Below are positions 44,595-54,599 of a DNA stretch of 64,000 nt, in pieces (position 1 is the stretch's first letter; each line of letters begins with the position of its first letter). The position numbers were made by a program, and so were the translations under genes. The stretch comes from Ramlibacter sp. (GTDB taxonomy: Bacteria; Pseudomonadota; Gammaproteobacteria; Burkholderiales; Burkholderiaceae_C): positions 1 through 64,000 of the forward strand of contig JAQGMS010000280.1 in NCBI GenBank assembly GCA_028292245.1, given 5' to 3'. The notes beneath the pieces are model-generated. The model was not told the origin of the DNA and made no database searches. It was given only the letters and a program-made list of their open reading frames with translations.

Positions 44595-45728
44595 CTACTG
44601 GACGATCAACTCGGCGTGGAGCGCCCCGGCAGCCTTGATGGCGCGCAGGATGGAAATCACGTCGCGTGTCGGTGTCTTCATGCGAGACAGCGATTGAACG
44701 AGGTCGGACACCGTGGTACCCGAGGCCAGGAAGCCCGGCCCGCCTTCTTCTCCGACATCGACTTGCGAGTTCGCGACCCCGGCCGTGCGGACGCCATGGC
44801 CGGCGCTGCCGATCACAGATGGTTGCGAGATGCTGTTCTGGGTGGTAATCGAAATCTTCAGGTCACCGTGTGCAATGGAGACACGGGCGATGCTCACGTC
44901 GCCCCCGGCCACGACGGTGCCGGTGCGCTCATTGATCACCACCTTGGCGCGGCGGTCGGGTTGAACGGCGACGTTCTCCAGACGTGCCACAAACGCGACC
45001 AGCTGCGAGCGCTGCGTCTCCGGCACCGCGATCTCGATGCCCGATGCGTCTTTTGCCTTGGCCAACGTCTGGCCGAGTTGGGCGTTGATCGCAATCGCGA
45101 CGCGGCTGGCGGTCGTGTAGTCGGCCTCGGCGAGGACGAATGTGAGGTTCTGGCTGGAACCCGCGACCTCGCTGCCGGTTGACACTTCCACTACGGCACC
45201 CGCAGGGACGGATCCAACTGTTGGGTGGTTCTTCTGAACCACATTGCCGTTCGCGTCGTAGCGATAGCCACCCACGGCCAACGGGCCTTGAGCCAGCGCG
45301 TAGATCTTGCCGTTCGGTGCCTTCAGCGGTGTCAGTAACAGACTGCCGCCCACCAAGCTGCGGGCATCGCCCGCGGAGTTGACAGTCACATCCAGTGTGT
45401 CGCCTTCGCGCGCAAAGGTCGGCAGCGATGCCGTTACCGTCACCACCGCGACGTTGCGGCTTTGAATCTGGCCAGGGGGCAAGGTCAGATTGAACTGAGA
45501 AAAAACATTGGCCAAGGTCTGGCGCGTCGCCTGATTCGAAGGAGAGTCGCCGGTACCGGCCAAGCCCGTAACGATTCCGTAGCCGACCAGTGCGTTTTCA
45601 CGCCAGCCCTGGAACCGGCCGAGGTCCTTGACGCGGATGTTCGGCCCAACGGCGACGGGTTGTGCCCCGAGGGGCGACAACACGGCCACGCCAACGGCGA
45701 AAGAAACGAGAAGATGTCGGATCTGCAT
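44595..45728 (-). CDS. flgI: Flagellar P-ring protein FlgI
   Basis: 377 residues from the ATG at 45728 with a signal peptide (MQIRHLLVSFAVGVAVLSPLGAQPV). Conserved start RVKDLGRFQGWRENALVGYGIVTGLAGTGDS, and the C-terminal SLSRMKTPTRDVISILRAIKAAGALHAELIV. Exported by Sec; forms the periplasmic ring around the rod. One base overlaps the flgH stop. Confidence 0.95.
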   Translation of the reverse strand: MQIRHLLVSFAVGVAVLSPLGAQPVAVGPNIRVKDLGRFQGWRENALVGYGIVTGLAGTGDSPSNQATRQTLANVFSQFNLTLPPGQIQSRNVAVVTVTASLPTFAREGDTLDVTVNSAGDARSLVGGSLLLTPLKAPNGKIYALAQGPLAVGGYRYDANGNVVQKNHPTVGSVPAGAVVEVSTGSEVAGSSQNLTFVLAEADYTTASRVAIAINAQLGQTLAKAKDASGIEIAVPETQRSQLVAFVARLENVAVQPDRRAKVVINERTGTVVAGGDVSIARVSIAHGDLKISITTQNSISQPSVIGSAGHGVRTAGVANSQVDVGEEGGPGFLASGTTVSDLVQSLSRMKTPTRDVISILRAIKAAGALHAELIVQ

Positions 45729-46336
45729 CACATTCCCACCCAATCGAGCAATTTGCGCCACCAGGCGCGCTGTTGGCGCTGCGACACCTCGCCCTCGCCC
45801 AGATAGGTGATGCGTGCGTCCGCCAGGCGCGTGGACAGCACTACGTTTCCTTCAGACACGTCTTGGGGCCGCACCCGGCCTTCCAGCGTGACCTTTTGCG
45901 TTTCCTGATTGACCAGCAGGACTTGCTCGCCGGCGACGCGCAGGTCTCCGTTGGGCAGGACTTGCTGCACCGACACGGTCAGCGTGATCAACACCCGATT
46001 GGAGCGCTGTGTCTGGCCGCCGCCGTCGAAATCTCCATTGGTGCTGACGCCGGCTTCGGCGACGCGACCGGAACCCTTGGTAATCGAAGCGCTGAGGTTG
46101 TTCTTGCGGCGTGTGCCGGTATCGGTGCTGGCGGACGCGCTCGAATTTTCGAACACCTGGACCGTCAGCACATCACCGACCCGATGGGCCTTGTTGTCTG
46201 CGGTCAGTGGACGAAACGTCGCCTCGTCATAGAGGCTCACGGCACCCGCAGGAACGCAGGCGGACCATATGAGGACCGCCACGCCAAGGCCCGTCAGCGC
46301 CCGGCACGCAATGCGCACTGGTGAGTGATTGATCAC
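45728..46336 (-). CDS. flgH: Flagellar L-ring lipoprotein-like FlgH
   Basis: 202 residues from a GTG overlapping the flgA stop. N-terminal hydrophobic export segment (VAVLIWSACVPAGAVSLYDEATFRPL) with a Cys near the signal peptide end, then the FlgH core (VGDVLTVQVFENSSASASTDT, VLPNGDLRVAGEQVLLVNQETQKVTLEGRVRPQDV). Forms the outer-membrane ring. The Cys could be the lipidation site, though the lipobox is not perfect. Confidence 0.93.
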   Translation of the reverse strand: MINHSPVRIACRALTGLGVAVLIWSACVPAGAVSLYDEATFRPLTADNKAHRVGDVLTVQVFENSSASASTDTGTRRKNNLSASITKGSGRVAEAGVSTNGDFDGGGQTQRSNRVLITLTVSVQQVLPNGDLRVAGEQVLLVNQETQKVTLEGRVRPQDVSEGNVVLSTRLADARITYLGEGEVSQRQQRAWWRKLLDWVGM

Positions 46337-47331
46337 AGCAGGGCCTCCACGCGGCCAGGGGCCACCACCCGCGTGGGGACGGCCGCGGAAGCCTTGCCCC
46401 ACCGAACTTTCACCGTTTGGCCCAACTCGCCGTCCTCCATGGCCTCGCCACTCGCTTGCAATTCCACGTCGCCGGATTTCAGGTGAAGATCGACACGGTC
46501 ACCGCGGGTCACCAAATGCGCGGGGGCAACATTGCGGGCTGTGAGTGCCTCGCCACTGCGAAGGGCCCGCGTCGTGCGCATGGGGGCGGCACCGGCGCCG
46601 CGGGAATCGGTACCGAGAGTGCCGGCGCCGGTCGACGCGGTAATTTCGACTTCGCGCTTTTGCACCATGTCGGGCGAAATCGCCACGCCGCGACCGACTG
46701 AAGCGGGTGCAACCCACCCATCACGGTAAGCGTGAACGGTGAAATTGACTCCCAGCGTCCGAACGACACTCCCATCGACCGCCACATCCAGCCACACCGA
46801 CATGGAACTCGAAGGCTCGGCATTTTCGGCCAGGGGGCGCGCCTTCAACTCGACTCGCCCGGCCGGCAAGCTGAGATCGCGCGGCACATCCCTCATCTCG
46901 ATCTCGTAGCGCGATGCGCGCGCGGCCAACCATTGCTGCAGCGCCTCGCGCGCCGCGCGCTCGACTTTGCTCGCGGCTAATTCTTGCGCCTGGCTGCGCA
47001 CGTGCGTCTCGTCCGCGCCCTTCCAAACCACTTGATCCGAGGTCAATCCCACTTGGCTGCGCACCCAACGGGCGAGCACGTCCCGCTGAAGCACGACGTC
47101 GGTGCCGGCGCGCGGGGCCCGCCCGATGGGCAGGGCTACCAAGCGCCGAATGGTGGGTAGGTCTTGCGTCTGGATGTAGGCGATTTCGCCGAGCTGCACC
47201 TGAGCGCGCTGGACCGACACCTGGGGCCGCATCTCAATGATGACTTGGCTCTCCACCGGCGAAGCCCAGGCGCCACATGAAAGTAACGCCCAGCACGCGG
47301 GCATGCCAAGGGGGAAAGAAAGGTTGCGCAT
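46333..47331 (-). CDS. flgA: P-ring assembly chaperone FlgA
   Basis: 332 residues with a signal peptide. The C-terminal SAF-type domain (GRGVAISPDMVQKREV, ALRSGEALTARNVAPAHLVTRGDRVDLHLKSGDVELQASGEAMEDG) defines FlgA. The N-terminal half is longer than in enteric FlgA. It chaperones FlgI subunits. Between flgG and flgH. Confidence 0.9.
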   Translation of the reverse strand: MRNLSFPLGMPACWALLSCGAWASPVESQVIIEMRPQVSVQRAQVQLGEIAYIQTQDLPTIRRLVALPIGRAPRAGTDVVLQRDVLARWVRSQVGLTSDQVVWKGADETHVRSQAQELAASKVERAAREALQQWLAARASRYEIEMRDVPRDLSLPAGRVELKARPLAENAEPSSSMSVWLDVAVDGSVVRTLGVNFTVHAYRDGWVAPASVGRGVAISPDMVQKREVEITASTGAGTLGTDSRGAGAAPMRTTRALRSGEALTARNVAPAHLVTRGDRVDLHLKSGDVELQASGEAMEDGELGQTVKVRWGKASAAVPTRVVAPGRVEALL

Positions 47332-47340
47332 GCGATGTCT

Positions 47341-48138
47341 CTACTTGCGCAGGTTGTTGACCAGGCCCAGCATTTCGTCAGCGGCTTGCACCACTTTCAC
47401 GCTGGCTTCGTAGGCGCGCTGGGCCAGCATCAGGTTGACCATTTCATCGACCATCTTGACGTTCGAGGCTTCCAGGAACCCCTGCACGACGGTGCCGCTT
47501 CCCTCTTCACCAGGACGCGAAGTGGTTGGCTCTCCGCTGGCATCACTCGCCAGGTACAGGTTGCCGCTCTGCGCCAGCAGTCCCGATGGGTTTGCGAATC
47601 GGACAAGTTCGAAACGCCCTGCCTCGATCGGCTGCGACTGGTTCGGCACGGTCACGAGAACACGCCCGTCAGCAGCAACCACAGCCGACTTCGCGTTGTC
47701 CGGAATCGCGATCGCGGGCTTGAGCGGGAAGCCGGACTGAGTCGCAAGCAAGCCTTCCTGATTCACTTTGAGGGTGCCGCCGCGGATATAGCCGCTAGAG
47801 CCGTCGGGCAGCGTCACCTCCAGGAAACCGTCGCCCTGGATGGCGATGTCATAGGGCGAATCGGTCTTCTTGATGTCGCCGGCGTCAAACACCTTGCCCA
47901 AGCCTGTGACACCGACACCGGCGCCCAGCCGCTGCACCGAGCCCAGAATGCCGGACCGCAGGTCTTCCGCGGACGGCTGTACGGTCCCGGCGCCTTGTTG
48001 GACCATCAGTTCGACGAACCCCACGCGCCCTTTCTTGAAGCCGGCAGTGTTGGCGTTTGCGAGATTGTTGGCGATGGTGTCGACGTTGAGCTGCTGCGTC
48101 TGCATGCCGGTCGCGCCGATAGAGAGTGCTTCAAACAT
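47341..48138 (-). CDS. flgG: Flagellar distal rod protein FlgG
   Basis: 265 residues. Typical start MFEALSIGATGMQTQQLNVDTIANNLANANTAGFKKGR, and C-terminal EASNVKMVDEMVNLMLAQRAYEASVKVVQAADEMLGLVNNLRK. Length normal. Distal rod. Confidence 0.95.
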   Translation of the reverse strand: MFEALSIGATGMQTQQLNVDTIANNLANANTAGFKKGRVGFVELMVQQGAGTVQPSAEDLRSGILGSVQRLGAGVGVTGLGKVFDAGDIKKTDSPYDIAIQGDGFLEVTLPDGSSGYIRGGTLKVNQEGLLATQSGFPLKPAIAIPDNAKSAVVAADGRVLVTVPNQSQPIEAGRFELVRFANPSGLLAQSGNLYLASDASGEPTTSRPGEEGSGTVVQGFLEASNVKMVDEMVNLMLAQRAYEASVKVVQAADEMLGLVNNLRK

Positions 48139-48171
48139 TGATAAGTCCCATTGGTTCGTGGCCGGGTGGCG

Positions 48172-48918
48172 TCACGAGATGTCTCCGAGTTTCCGAATCG
48201 CGACGCCGACCATGTCGTCATAGCCTTGCGCCATCTTTTGCATGCTCTCGAAATGCCGCATGGCTTGAATCAGCCCTGTCATTTCACGAGCTGAGTCAAC
48301 ATTGGAGTTTTCGAGAAAGCCTTGACGCACCTGGATGTCCTTGTCGGACATCTGTTTCATTCCGGTGCCTGCAGCAACCAACCCATCGCCGATGTGCTCG
48401 AGCCGTGCTTCGTCATCGAACTGCACTACTTTGAGCTGCGCTAGCGGCGGCGCGTCGGGTGCCGCCGTCGGCGACGTGATCGCGCCGGTAGTTGAGATCA
48501 GTGGATGAGTAAAGTTCAAAGTAATTTCGCCGGACACGCCCATCACCGGAAAGCCCTGCGCGTTGACGAGGCGTCCCCTGGCGTCCACGTGCAAGTCCGC
48601 CTTGCGCGTATACGCCGGGCCGTTGTCGGTCATCACCTCGAAATAGCCTCTTCCCGCGAGCGCCAGGTCCAGGCTTTGGCCCGTGGACTTGAGCGTCGCC
48701 GCCCGCACGTCGCTCACCAGTTCCATGGCGGGTGCAGCCACGGTAGCGGGCACGCCGCCCTCGATATGGCTTGCAAAACTTGCAGCAGCCGGCGCCTGCA
48801 GTGTCACGCCGCGCTTGTAGCCCGGGGTGAGCACATTCGCCAGGTTGTTCGCGATTTGCTCGACGCGGGCAGCGTCAGATTGCATACCGCGCAACGCGAT
48901 GGAAAGAATTTCATTCAT
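48172..48918 (-). CDS. flgF: Flagellar rod protein FlgF
   Basis: 248 residues. N-terminal ALRGMQSDAARVEQIANNLANVLTPGYKRGVTLQ and C-terminal ENSNVDSAREMTGLIQAMRHFESMQKMAQGYDDMVGVAIRKLG are rod signatures. Shorter than FlgG, located upstream of it. Proximal rod. Confidence 0.92.
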   Translation of the reverse strand: MNEILSIALRGMQSDAARVEQIANNLANVLTPGYKRGVTLQAPAAASFASHIEGGVPATVAAPAMELVSDVRAATLKSTGQSLDLALAGRGYFEVMTDNGPAYTRKADLHVDARGRLVNAQGFPVMGVSGEITLNFTHPLISTTGAITSPTAAPDAPPLAQLKVVQFDDEARLEHIGDGLVAAGTGMKQMSDKDIQVRQGFLENSNVDSAREMTGLIQAMRHFESMQKMAQGYDDMVGVAIRKLGDIS

Positions 48919-48947
48919 GTTTGGACTTCAAAGGTGATCGAGGGCGC

Positions 48948-51005
48948 TCATACGGTTACGACGCCGTAGGATTTCAGTTCGATGTTCTGCGGGATTTCCG
49001 TCAGCGAGAGCACACGCAGATGCGGCATGGCTCGCTCACACAGCGAGCGGATATGGCGCCGCAGGTCAGGTGCGCACAATAGAACCGGCAGCAGGTTGTT
49101 CTTCATCATTTGTTCGGCCTGCTGCACCATGCGAGCCATGAACTGCTCGGCCATCTTCGGTTCGAGCAGATACGGTTGCGCATTGTTCTGGGCTGCCTGC
49201 AGACCCTGCATCAGCCGGCTTTCAATCAATGGATCGAGCGTCATTACCTGCAGGGAGGTGGATTCGCCCACGAGGGACTGGCAGATCGCATGTCCGAGGC
49301 GCTGGCGGACGTGTTCGGTGAGCAAGCCGATGTCCTTGGAGCTGCGGCCGGCATCCGCTAGCGTCTCCAGAATCGCCTCGATATGCCGGATCGAAACCTT
49401 CTCGCGCAGGAGGTTCTGAAGCACCTTTTGCACGTCGCCAACAGCCAGCACCGTCGGAATCAGGTCCTCAACCAGGCCGGGATGGCTCTGTCGCACGCGC
49501 CCCAGCAGTCGATCGGTTTCGGCCCGCGTCAGCAAGGTGGCCGATTCGCGCCGCAGGACTTCCGTGAGGTGTGTCACCAGCACCGTTGGGCCGTCAACCA
49601 GCGTGAACTTCGCAGCGACGGCCGCGTTACGCTGGTCCTCATTGATCCACAGCGCCGGAAGACCATAGGTCGGGTCGCGTGTGACTTCGCCCGGTATGGC
49701 TCGCACGTCGCCTCCCGGGTGGATGGCCAGCCACTGAGTCATTCGCGCTTCACCTCGAGCGACGGGCACGCCGTCAATGCTGATTTCGTAGCGATCCGCA
49801 CCCAACTTCGCGACGTCCCTGAAGCGAACGCGGGGCAGAACGAGGCCCAGCTCCTGCGCATGCTGCTTACGGAACGCCTTGATCCGTTCCATGAAGAGGC
49901 CGTCCGCCTGGGTAACGAGCGGAATCCAATTCCGCCCTACATGAATCTCCACCGGTTCCACCGCTAGCGCCGCGTAAGAGTCGTCGGCTCCCTCGATGCC
50001 TCCAGGCGCCGGCTCGGCATCACCCGCTGCTTCGCCGTCAGATCGCTCGCGTGCCGTGCGAATGGCTACCGCGGTCACGCCGAGTACGCACAGCAACAGC
50101 ATCACCGTCGGCACAGCCGGGATGCCCGGCAAGAACAGCAGCCCGCCCAGTGCGCCCGCCACCATGAGCAGCGTCTTTGGAAACGATGTGATTTGGCGCA
50201 GCGTCTGCTGGCTCAGGTTGCCGTCCGAGGCCGAGCGCGTGACGATGATGCCGGTACCCACCGATATTACAAGCGCAGGCACCTGCGTGACGATGCCGTC
50301 CCCGATGGTCAGCAAGGTGTAGGTCTGCAGCGCCTGGCCCCATGGGATATGGTGCTGCATCACGCCGATCAGCAAGCCACCGACGATGTTGATCAGCAGG
50401 ATGACAATACCGGCAATCGCGTCGCCCTTGACGAATTTGCTCGCACCATCCATCGCGCCATAGAAGCCGGCTTCCTTCTCGATATTTTTGCGCCGCTTCT
50501 GGGCTTCGGCTTGGTCGATGAACCCCATGTTCAAGTCGGCATCGATACTCATCTGCTGGCCCGGCATGCTGTCCAGCGTGAAGCGCGCTGCTACTTCCGA
50601 GACTCGCTGCGCGCCGCTGGTCACCACCACGTACTGCACGACGATCAAAATCAGGAACACGATCAGGCCGATCACGTAGTTGCCCCCCACGACGTAGGAG
50701 CCCACCGCCGAAATGACCCTGCCCGCGTCGCCGTCCGACAGAATGAGACGAGTGGCCGCCACGTTCAAGGACAGCCGGAACAACGTGGCAATCAGCAACA
50801 GCGATGGGAATGTCGAGAACTCCACCGGCCGCGCCATGTAGAAGGTCAACAGAAGGATCAGGAACGCAAAGCTGAAGTTCGTCAGGATCAGGAAATCAAG
50901 CAGCGCACTTGGGATCGGTGCGAACAGCACGATCAGCACGGCCAGCACCAGAAGCACCAACGCGATGTCACTGTGCTTGCCGAAAAAGCGGTACAAGGTG
51001 TTCAT
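48948..51005 (-). CDS. flhA: Flagellar export gate protein FlhA
   Basis: 685 residues, close to the usual 690. The N-terminal part has about eight membrane helices, with the FHIPEP-type segment (LDSMPGQQMSIDADLNMGFID). The C-terminal cytoplasmic ring-forming part starts near 340. ATG overlaps the flhB stop. It is the core of the export apparatus and binds chaperone-substrate complexes. Confidence 0.96.
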   Translation of the reverse strand: MNTLYRFFGKHSDIALVLLVLAVLIVLFAPIPSALLDFLILTNFSFAFLILLLTFYMARPVEFSTFPSLLLIATLFRLSLNVAATRLILSDGDAGRVISAVGSYVVGGNYVIGLIVFLILIVVQYVVVTSGAQRVSEVAARFTLDSMPGQQMSIDADLNMGFIDQAEAQKRRKNIEKEAGFYGAMDGASKFVKGDAIAGIVILLINIVGGLLIGVMQHHIPWGQALQTYTLLTIGDGIVTQVPALVISVGTGIIVTRSASDGNLSQQTLRQITSFPKTLLMVAGALGGLLFLPGIPAVPTVMLLLCVLGVTAVAIRTARERSDGEAAGDAEPAPGGIEGADDSYAALAVEPVEIHVGRNWIPLVTQADGLFMERIKAFRKQHAQELGLVLPRVRFRDVAKLGADRYEISIDGVPVARGEARMTQWLAIHPGGDVRAIPGEVTRDPTYGLPALWINEDQRNAAVAAKFTLVDGPTVLVTHLTEVLRRESATLLTRAETDRLLGRVRQSHPGLVEDLIPTVLAVGDVQKVLQNLLREKVSIRHIEAILETLADAGRSSKDIGLLTEHVRQRLGHAICQSLVGESTSLQVMTLDPLIESRLMQGLQAAQNNAQPYLLEPKMAEQFMARMVQQAEQMMKNNLLPVLLCAPDLRRHIRSLCERAMPHLRVLSLTEIPQNIELKSYGVVTV

Positions 51006-52090
51006 GCCGGTTCGGCGCTTGAGGCGCCCCTCGCGTCACGCATGGCGAACACCCACACAAGGATTCGTGCGACCTGGGCATACAGGCTTGGCGGCACATG
51101 CTGTTCCACTTCGAGCTCCCGATACAGCGCGCGCGCCAAGGGAGGGTTTTGGACAATCGGGATGTTGCAGCGAGCGGCGATCTCGCGCATCGACGCCGCC
51201 AGTGTTCCCGCGCCCTTGGCTATCAGCTGCGGCGAGTGCATCTGCCCGTGAACGTAGCGCAGCGCGACCGCAACGTGAGTCGGATTGGTCAGAAGCACGT
51301 CGGCCTGGGATGTGTTGCGCACGGCCATGCTGCGACGAAGGGATTCGCGGCGCAGCTCGCGCAACCGCGCGCGGATGCGTGGGTCGCCTTCGCGCATTTT
51401 GTGTTCGTCACGCAAATCGCGGCGGCTCATGCGCATCTTCTTGTTGAACTCGCGCCGTGTGTACGCGAAATCCGCGAGCGCGATCAGGCAGAGAACCAGC
51501 GCTATCTTCAGGGCGAGGGCCGCCGCTTCGCCCACAACCGCTCGCGCCAGCCCTGCGGGCGGGAATGCGGCGAGCTGGAAGAATTGAGGCATCAGGCTCT
51601 TGAGCGCCTGGTAGGCGACCAGTGCCAGCACCAGGAGCTTCGCGGCCGCGCGGGCGCCATCGAAGAGCGTGCGCATCGAGAACAGCTTCTTGAAGCCATT
51701 GACGGGATTCAGCCGCTCGAAGTCGGGTTTGATCGGATCGGCTGAAAGGATGGGGCCGGTCTGCATCATGTTGCCAATGACCGCGGCGAGCATGAGCGCA
51801 CCGAAGAAAGGCGCCAGCATGATTGCCGAGTCGCGGAACATCCCCGCCACCAGGTGCCAGAGATTGGCCGGGCTTGCCTCGATACGACCAGCCTGGGACA
51901 GCAGGGCGTGATCGAAGCGAAATTGCGCGGCCAATCCATCCCAGCCGCTCCAATACAAGTACGCGGCGGCCACCGTAAAGACGACGGCGGAAACGACCTC
52001 AGTGCTTTTGCTGACCTGGCCTTTCTCTCGAGCCTTTTGCAGCTTGTACGGTGTAGCCGCTTCATTGCGGTCGATATCCTGCTCGGCCAT
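51002..52090 (-). CDS. flhB: Flagellar export switch protein FlhB
   Basis: 362 residues from the ATG at 52090 (MAEQDIDRNEAATPYKLQKAREKGQVSKS). Four membrane helices, then the autocleavage site NPTH in LLTNPTHVAVALRY near 270. Intact cleavage motif implies a working substrate-specificity switch. Shares an ATG overlap with fliR stop and flhA start. Confidence 0.95.
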   Translation of the reverse strand: MAEQDIDRNEAATPYKLQKAREKGQVSKSTEVVSAVVFTVAAAYLYWSGWDGLAAQFRFDHALLSQAGRIEASPANLWHLVAGMFRDSAIMLAPFFGALMLAAVIGNMMQTGPILSADPIKPDFERLNPVNGFKKLFSMRTLFDGARAAAKLLVLALVAYQALKSLMPQFFQLAAFPPAGLARAVVGEAAALALKIALVLCLIALADFAYTRREFNKKMRMSRRDLRDEHKMREGDPRIRARLRELRRESLRRSMAVRNTSQADVLLTNPTHVAVALRYVHGQMHSPQLIAKGAGTLAASMREIAARCNIPIVQNPPLARALYRELEVEQHVPPSLYAQVARILVWVFAMRDARGASSAEPA

Positions 52091-52911
52091 CAGCGTCTCA
52101 CTGCGGCAGGAGCCGAGGCAAATATTCCGTCCCATGTGCGATAGATGGAGGCGTAGATGCGCTCCATCGCCTCACCCATGCCACCGAACCAAAGGGACAG
52201 CACCGCCAGCCCGACGACGATCTTGACCGGGACGCCGACCACGAACATGTTCATCTGGGGCAAGTTGCGCGCCACTACGCCCAGCGCCAGTTCGACCATC
52301 AGCAGGCACACGACCACCGGTGCGGCAAGCGCGAAACCCATGCCGAACAGGCCGGCGACTTGCTTGATGACCCAAGGCGCAGCAGCGTCAATTGCGAACC
52401 CGCGTCCCAACGGAAAGCGTTCGAGGCTATAGGCGATCCCGCGCAGCAGTGCGTGGTGGCCGTTGACCAGGAAGAAGACGATCACGCCCAGCTTCTCGAA
52501 TGCGGCCGTCAGCACCGGAATCTGCCGGCGCGTGAGCGGATCGAAGACCTGAGCCATGCCAAAGCCGATTTGCACGTCGATCAGTCGGCCTGCAAATGAG
52601 ATGGCCGCGAAGGCGCTGAGCACACCCAGCGAGAGAGTGGCTCCGAGAGCCAGTTCGCCGGCCGCAGCCGAGACCAGACCGCCGGTTGTCATGGCGGCGG
52701 CGTCGTACGCGCTCATCGGCTGGCCTGAGGCCAAAGCGGCTGCCAAGCCAACGAGGAGCAGCACCCGCACCGTGGCCGGGACATCGAAGGCGTAGAGCAC
52801 CGGCGTCAGCAAGAAGATCGCGGCCAATCGGAGCGAAAGCAGAAAAACCGCAAGCACGAAGCCGGCATCCGGCCACGCCGACGCCACAGGTTGAGCCCAA
52901 CCGAAGTCCAT
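52090..52911 (-). CDS. fliR: Flagellar export gate protein FliR
   Basis: 273 residues from the ATG at 52911 (GGAAG upstream). About six membrane helices; conserved regions GRLIDVQIGFGMAQVFDP, PVVVCLLMVELALGVVARNLPQMNMFVVGVPVKIVVGL. The longer open frame to 53409 is not coding. Export channel component. Confidence 0.93.
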   Translation of the reverse strand: MDFGWAQPVASAWPDAGFVLAVFLLSLRLAAIFLLTPVLYAFDVPATVRVLLLVGLAAALASGQPMSAYDAAAMTTGGLVSAAAGELALGATLSLGVLSAFAAISFAGRLIDVQIGFGMAQVFDPLTRRQIPVLTAAFEKLGVIVFFLVNGHHALLRGIAYSLERFPLGRGFAIDAAAPWVIKQVAGLFGMGFALAAPVVVCLLMVELALGVVARNLPQMNMFVVGVPVKIVVGLAVLSLWFGGMGEAMERIYASIYRTWDGIFASAPAAVRR

Positions 52912-52925
52912 GTCGCTTCCGCCGC

Positions 52926-53192
52926 TCAGAACATCTGGGGGATTTGCGTCCACAGCCGGGTCGTGAACTGCGACAGGGTGCGCAACATCCACGGACCGAA
53001 CACGACGAGCGCCACGGCTGCCGTTATCAGCTTGGGAACAAAGGTCAGGGACATCTCCTGCACCTGCGTGACCACCTGCAGCAAGCTGATGGCCAAGCCA
53101 ACCAACATGACCAAGCCCAACACTGGCAGACATACCAGCAGCCCGGTCCAAAACAGATCCGCCATCATCGCGATGGCCAAGTCGGAATGCAT
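52926..53192 (-). CDS. fliQ: Flagellar export gate protein FliQ
   Basis: 88 residues, two membrane helices (LFWTGLLVCLPVLGLVMLVGLAISLLQVV and SLTFVPKLITAAVALVVFGPWML). ATG at 53192. It starts the core gene run after a 270 bp gap from the TPR genes. In that gap I saw no clear promoter or terminator, so its promoter is unknown. Confidence 0.93.
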   Translation of the reverse strand: MHSDLAIAMMADLFWTGLLVCLPVLGLVMLVGLAISLLQVVTQVQEMSLTFVPKLITAAVALVVFGPWMLRTLSQFTTRLWTQIPQMF

Positions 53193-53462
53193 TTTTCTTT
53201 CCCTGAAACTCGAGCGTGACAACTCGTGCGTGCAGTTGTATAGGCAACTGCGGTTGCGAAGCGCGCGATTCTAGGGATGGGAGTAATGCAAGCGTTATAA
53301 AACGGCCGAGCTTGTGCAGGTAGTTTGGACTTCTGTGAATATTTCCAGGAATTCCGCGCGGACGTGACTGCGCCGCGACGCACGCATGCGTCGCGAAAGT
53401 CTTCGCCACTCACAAAGCGGCGCAGTGCCGCTACTGGAAAGCGAATGGCGGATTGCCGAGCG
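53193..53462. other. 270 bp gap upstream of fliQ
   Basis: No gene supported. It contains no TAAA-N15-GCCGATAA-like or -24/-12 match on the minus strand by eye, yet is long enough for a promoter feeding fliQ onward. Confidence 0.4.
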
Positions 53463-54596
53463 TCAGTCTCGGCTCAGAATATCCGCAACAGGGACGCCGA
53501 AAGGCCCGGCCTGCTTGGCAAGTATTCGCATTGCCAGCTGCTTGAATCGCACGGGGTCCGCTGTGTCGCCCGCCAGCACCATCTGGGCAAAGCGCGCCGA
53601 AAGGCACTGGGCGTCAAGGCGCAACGCAAGGCTGATCGCGTCCTGCGCTGCCTGTTGGTTTCCCTGCAGGGCCGCCACAGCAGCGAGCCCGCCATGTGTA
53701 TCAGCGAAGTTACGGTCCAATGCCAATGCTCTTTGAAATGTCGCGCCCGCGTCCTCGAGTTCCCGCCGCATCAGCTGGCACCACCCGAGCGCATGCAATG
53801 TGCCGATGTGCTTGGGCATGCTTGCCTCGGCGAACCGCAATTGTTCCCTTGCGTTGCTCAAATCATTCTTGAGCAGGCTGGCCATCCCCAATCCGGCCCA
53901 GCTGCGGCCGTCTTGGGGGCTGCGGGATACCGCCTCCTCAAACAACGCCGTCGCGGCGGCGGCATCGTTGTGACCAAGCGCCACCGTGCCTGCGGCCGCA
54001 AGCGCCGCCAACGGCCGCTTCTCTCCTGACAACGCCGCAAGGCTCAGGCGCTGAGCCTCCTGAAGCTCACCGTTGTCGAGGTGCAGCAAGCTGAGGGCGG
54101 CCAAAAAATCCGCATCACTGCTGCACCGGCCGGCGTGAAGCATTGCCAGCGCGATAGCAGGAACAATTTCACGAAGGTGGTGCAGCATCCGCAAATACAG
54201 GGTGAGCACGTGCGGCGGCGGGTCGCCAGCCTCCACGTAGGGTTGCAGCACCGCGCGCGCATTCTGGTGCTGCCCCTGGCCGGACAGCGCGTAAGCCAGG
54301 CCATAGGCGACATTGACATCGGGGGAGCTGGCCAGTAGCGCCTCGAACGCAGCCTGCGCTTGAGCGAGCTGGCCCTGTGCCAGCAGCACGTTGCCTTGCC
54401 GATGTTGCACTTGTGGATCTTCAGGAAACAGCTCCAACGCGGTGTCGCAGTGCGCCCGCGCCGACGGGATGTCACCGGCTTCCAATGCCACATCGATCGC
54501 ATCGATCAGCAGAAGGGGATTGCTGGGATCCTCTCGCAAGTGGCGCTCGAGGCGCGACAGGCGAGCTGCGGGGGATTCAGGACTTGGTTGATTCAT
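53463..54596 (-). CDS. TPR-repeat protein at head of flagellar cluster, 377 residues
   Basis: All-helical product with about eight tetratricopeptide-like units, for example SNPLLLIDAIDVALEAGDIPSARAHCDTALELFPED, NVLLAQGQLAQAQAAFEALLASSPD, ALGWCQLMRRELEDAGATFQRALALDRN. No signal peptide. It lies 4 bp after the other TPR gene and shares its promoter. Possibly a cytoplasmic assembly or glycosylation-related partner of the flagellar apparatus; there is no direct evidence for a role. Confidence 0.8.
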   Translation of the reverse strand: MNQPSPESPAARLSRLERHLREDPSNPLLLIDAIDVALEAGDIPSARAHCDTALELFPEDPQVQHRQGNVLLAQGQLAQAQAAFEALLASSPDVNVAYGLAYALSGQGQHQNARAVLQPYVEAGDPPPHVLTLYLRMLHHLREIVPAIALAMLHAGRCSSDADFLAALSLLHLDNGELQEAQRLSLAALSGEKRPLAALAAAGTVALGHNDAAAATALFEEAVSRSPQDGRSWAGLGMASLLKNDLSNAREQLRFAEASMPKHIGTLHALGWCQLMRRELEDAGATFQRALALDRNFADTHGGLAAVAALQGNQQAAQDAISLALRLDAQCLSARFAQMVLAGDTADPVRFKQLAMRILAKQAGPFGVPVADILSRD

Positions 54597-54599
54597 AGG

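Noticed and set aside
53193..53462. Possible sigma-28 or sigma-54 promoter before fliQ
   Set aside because: TTATAAAACGG and CTTGCAT look suggestive, but spacing to a partner box is wrong in each case.
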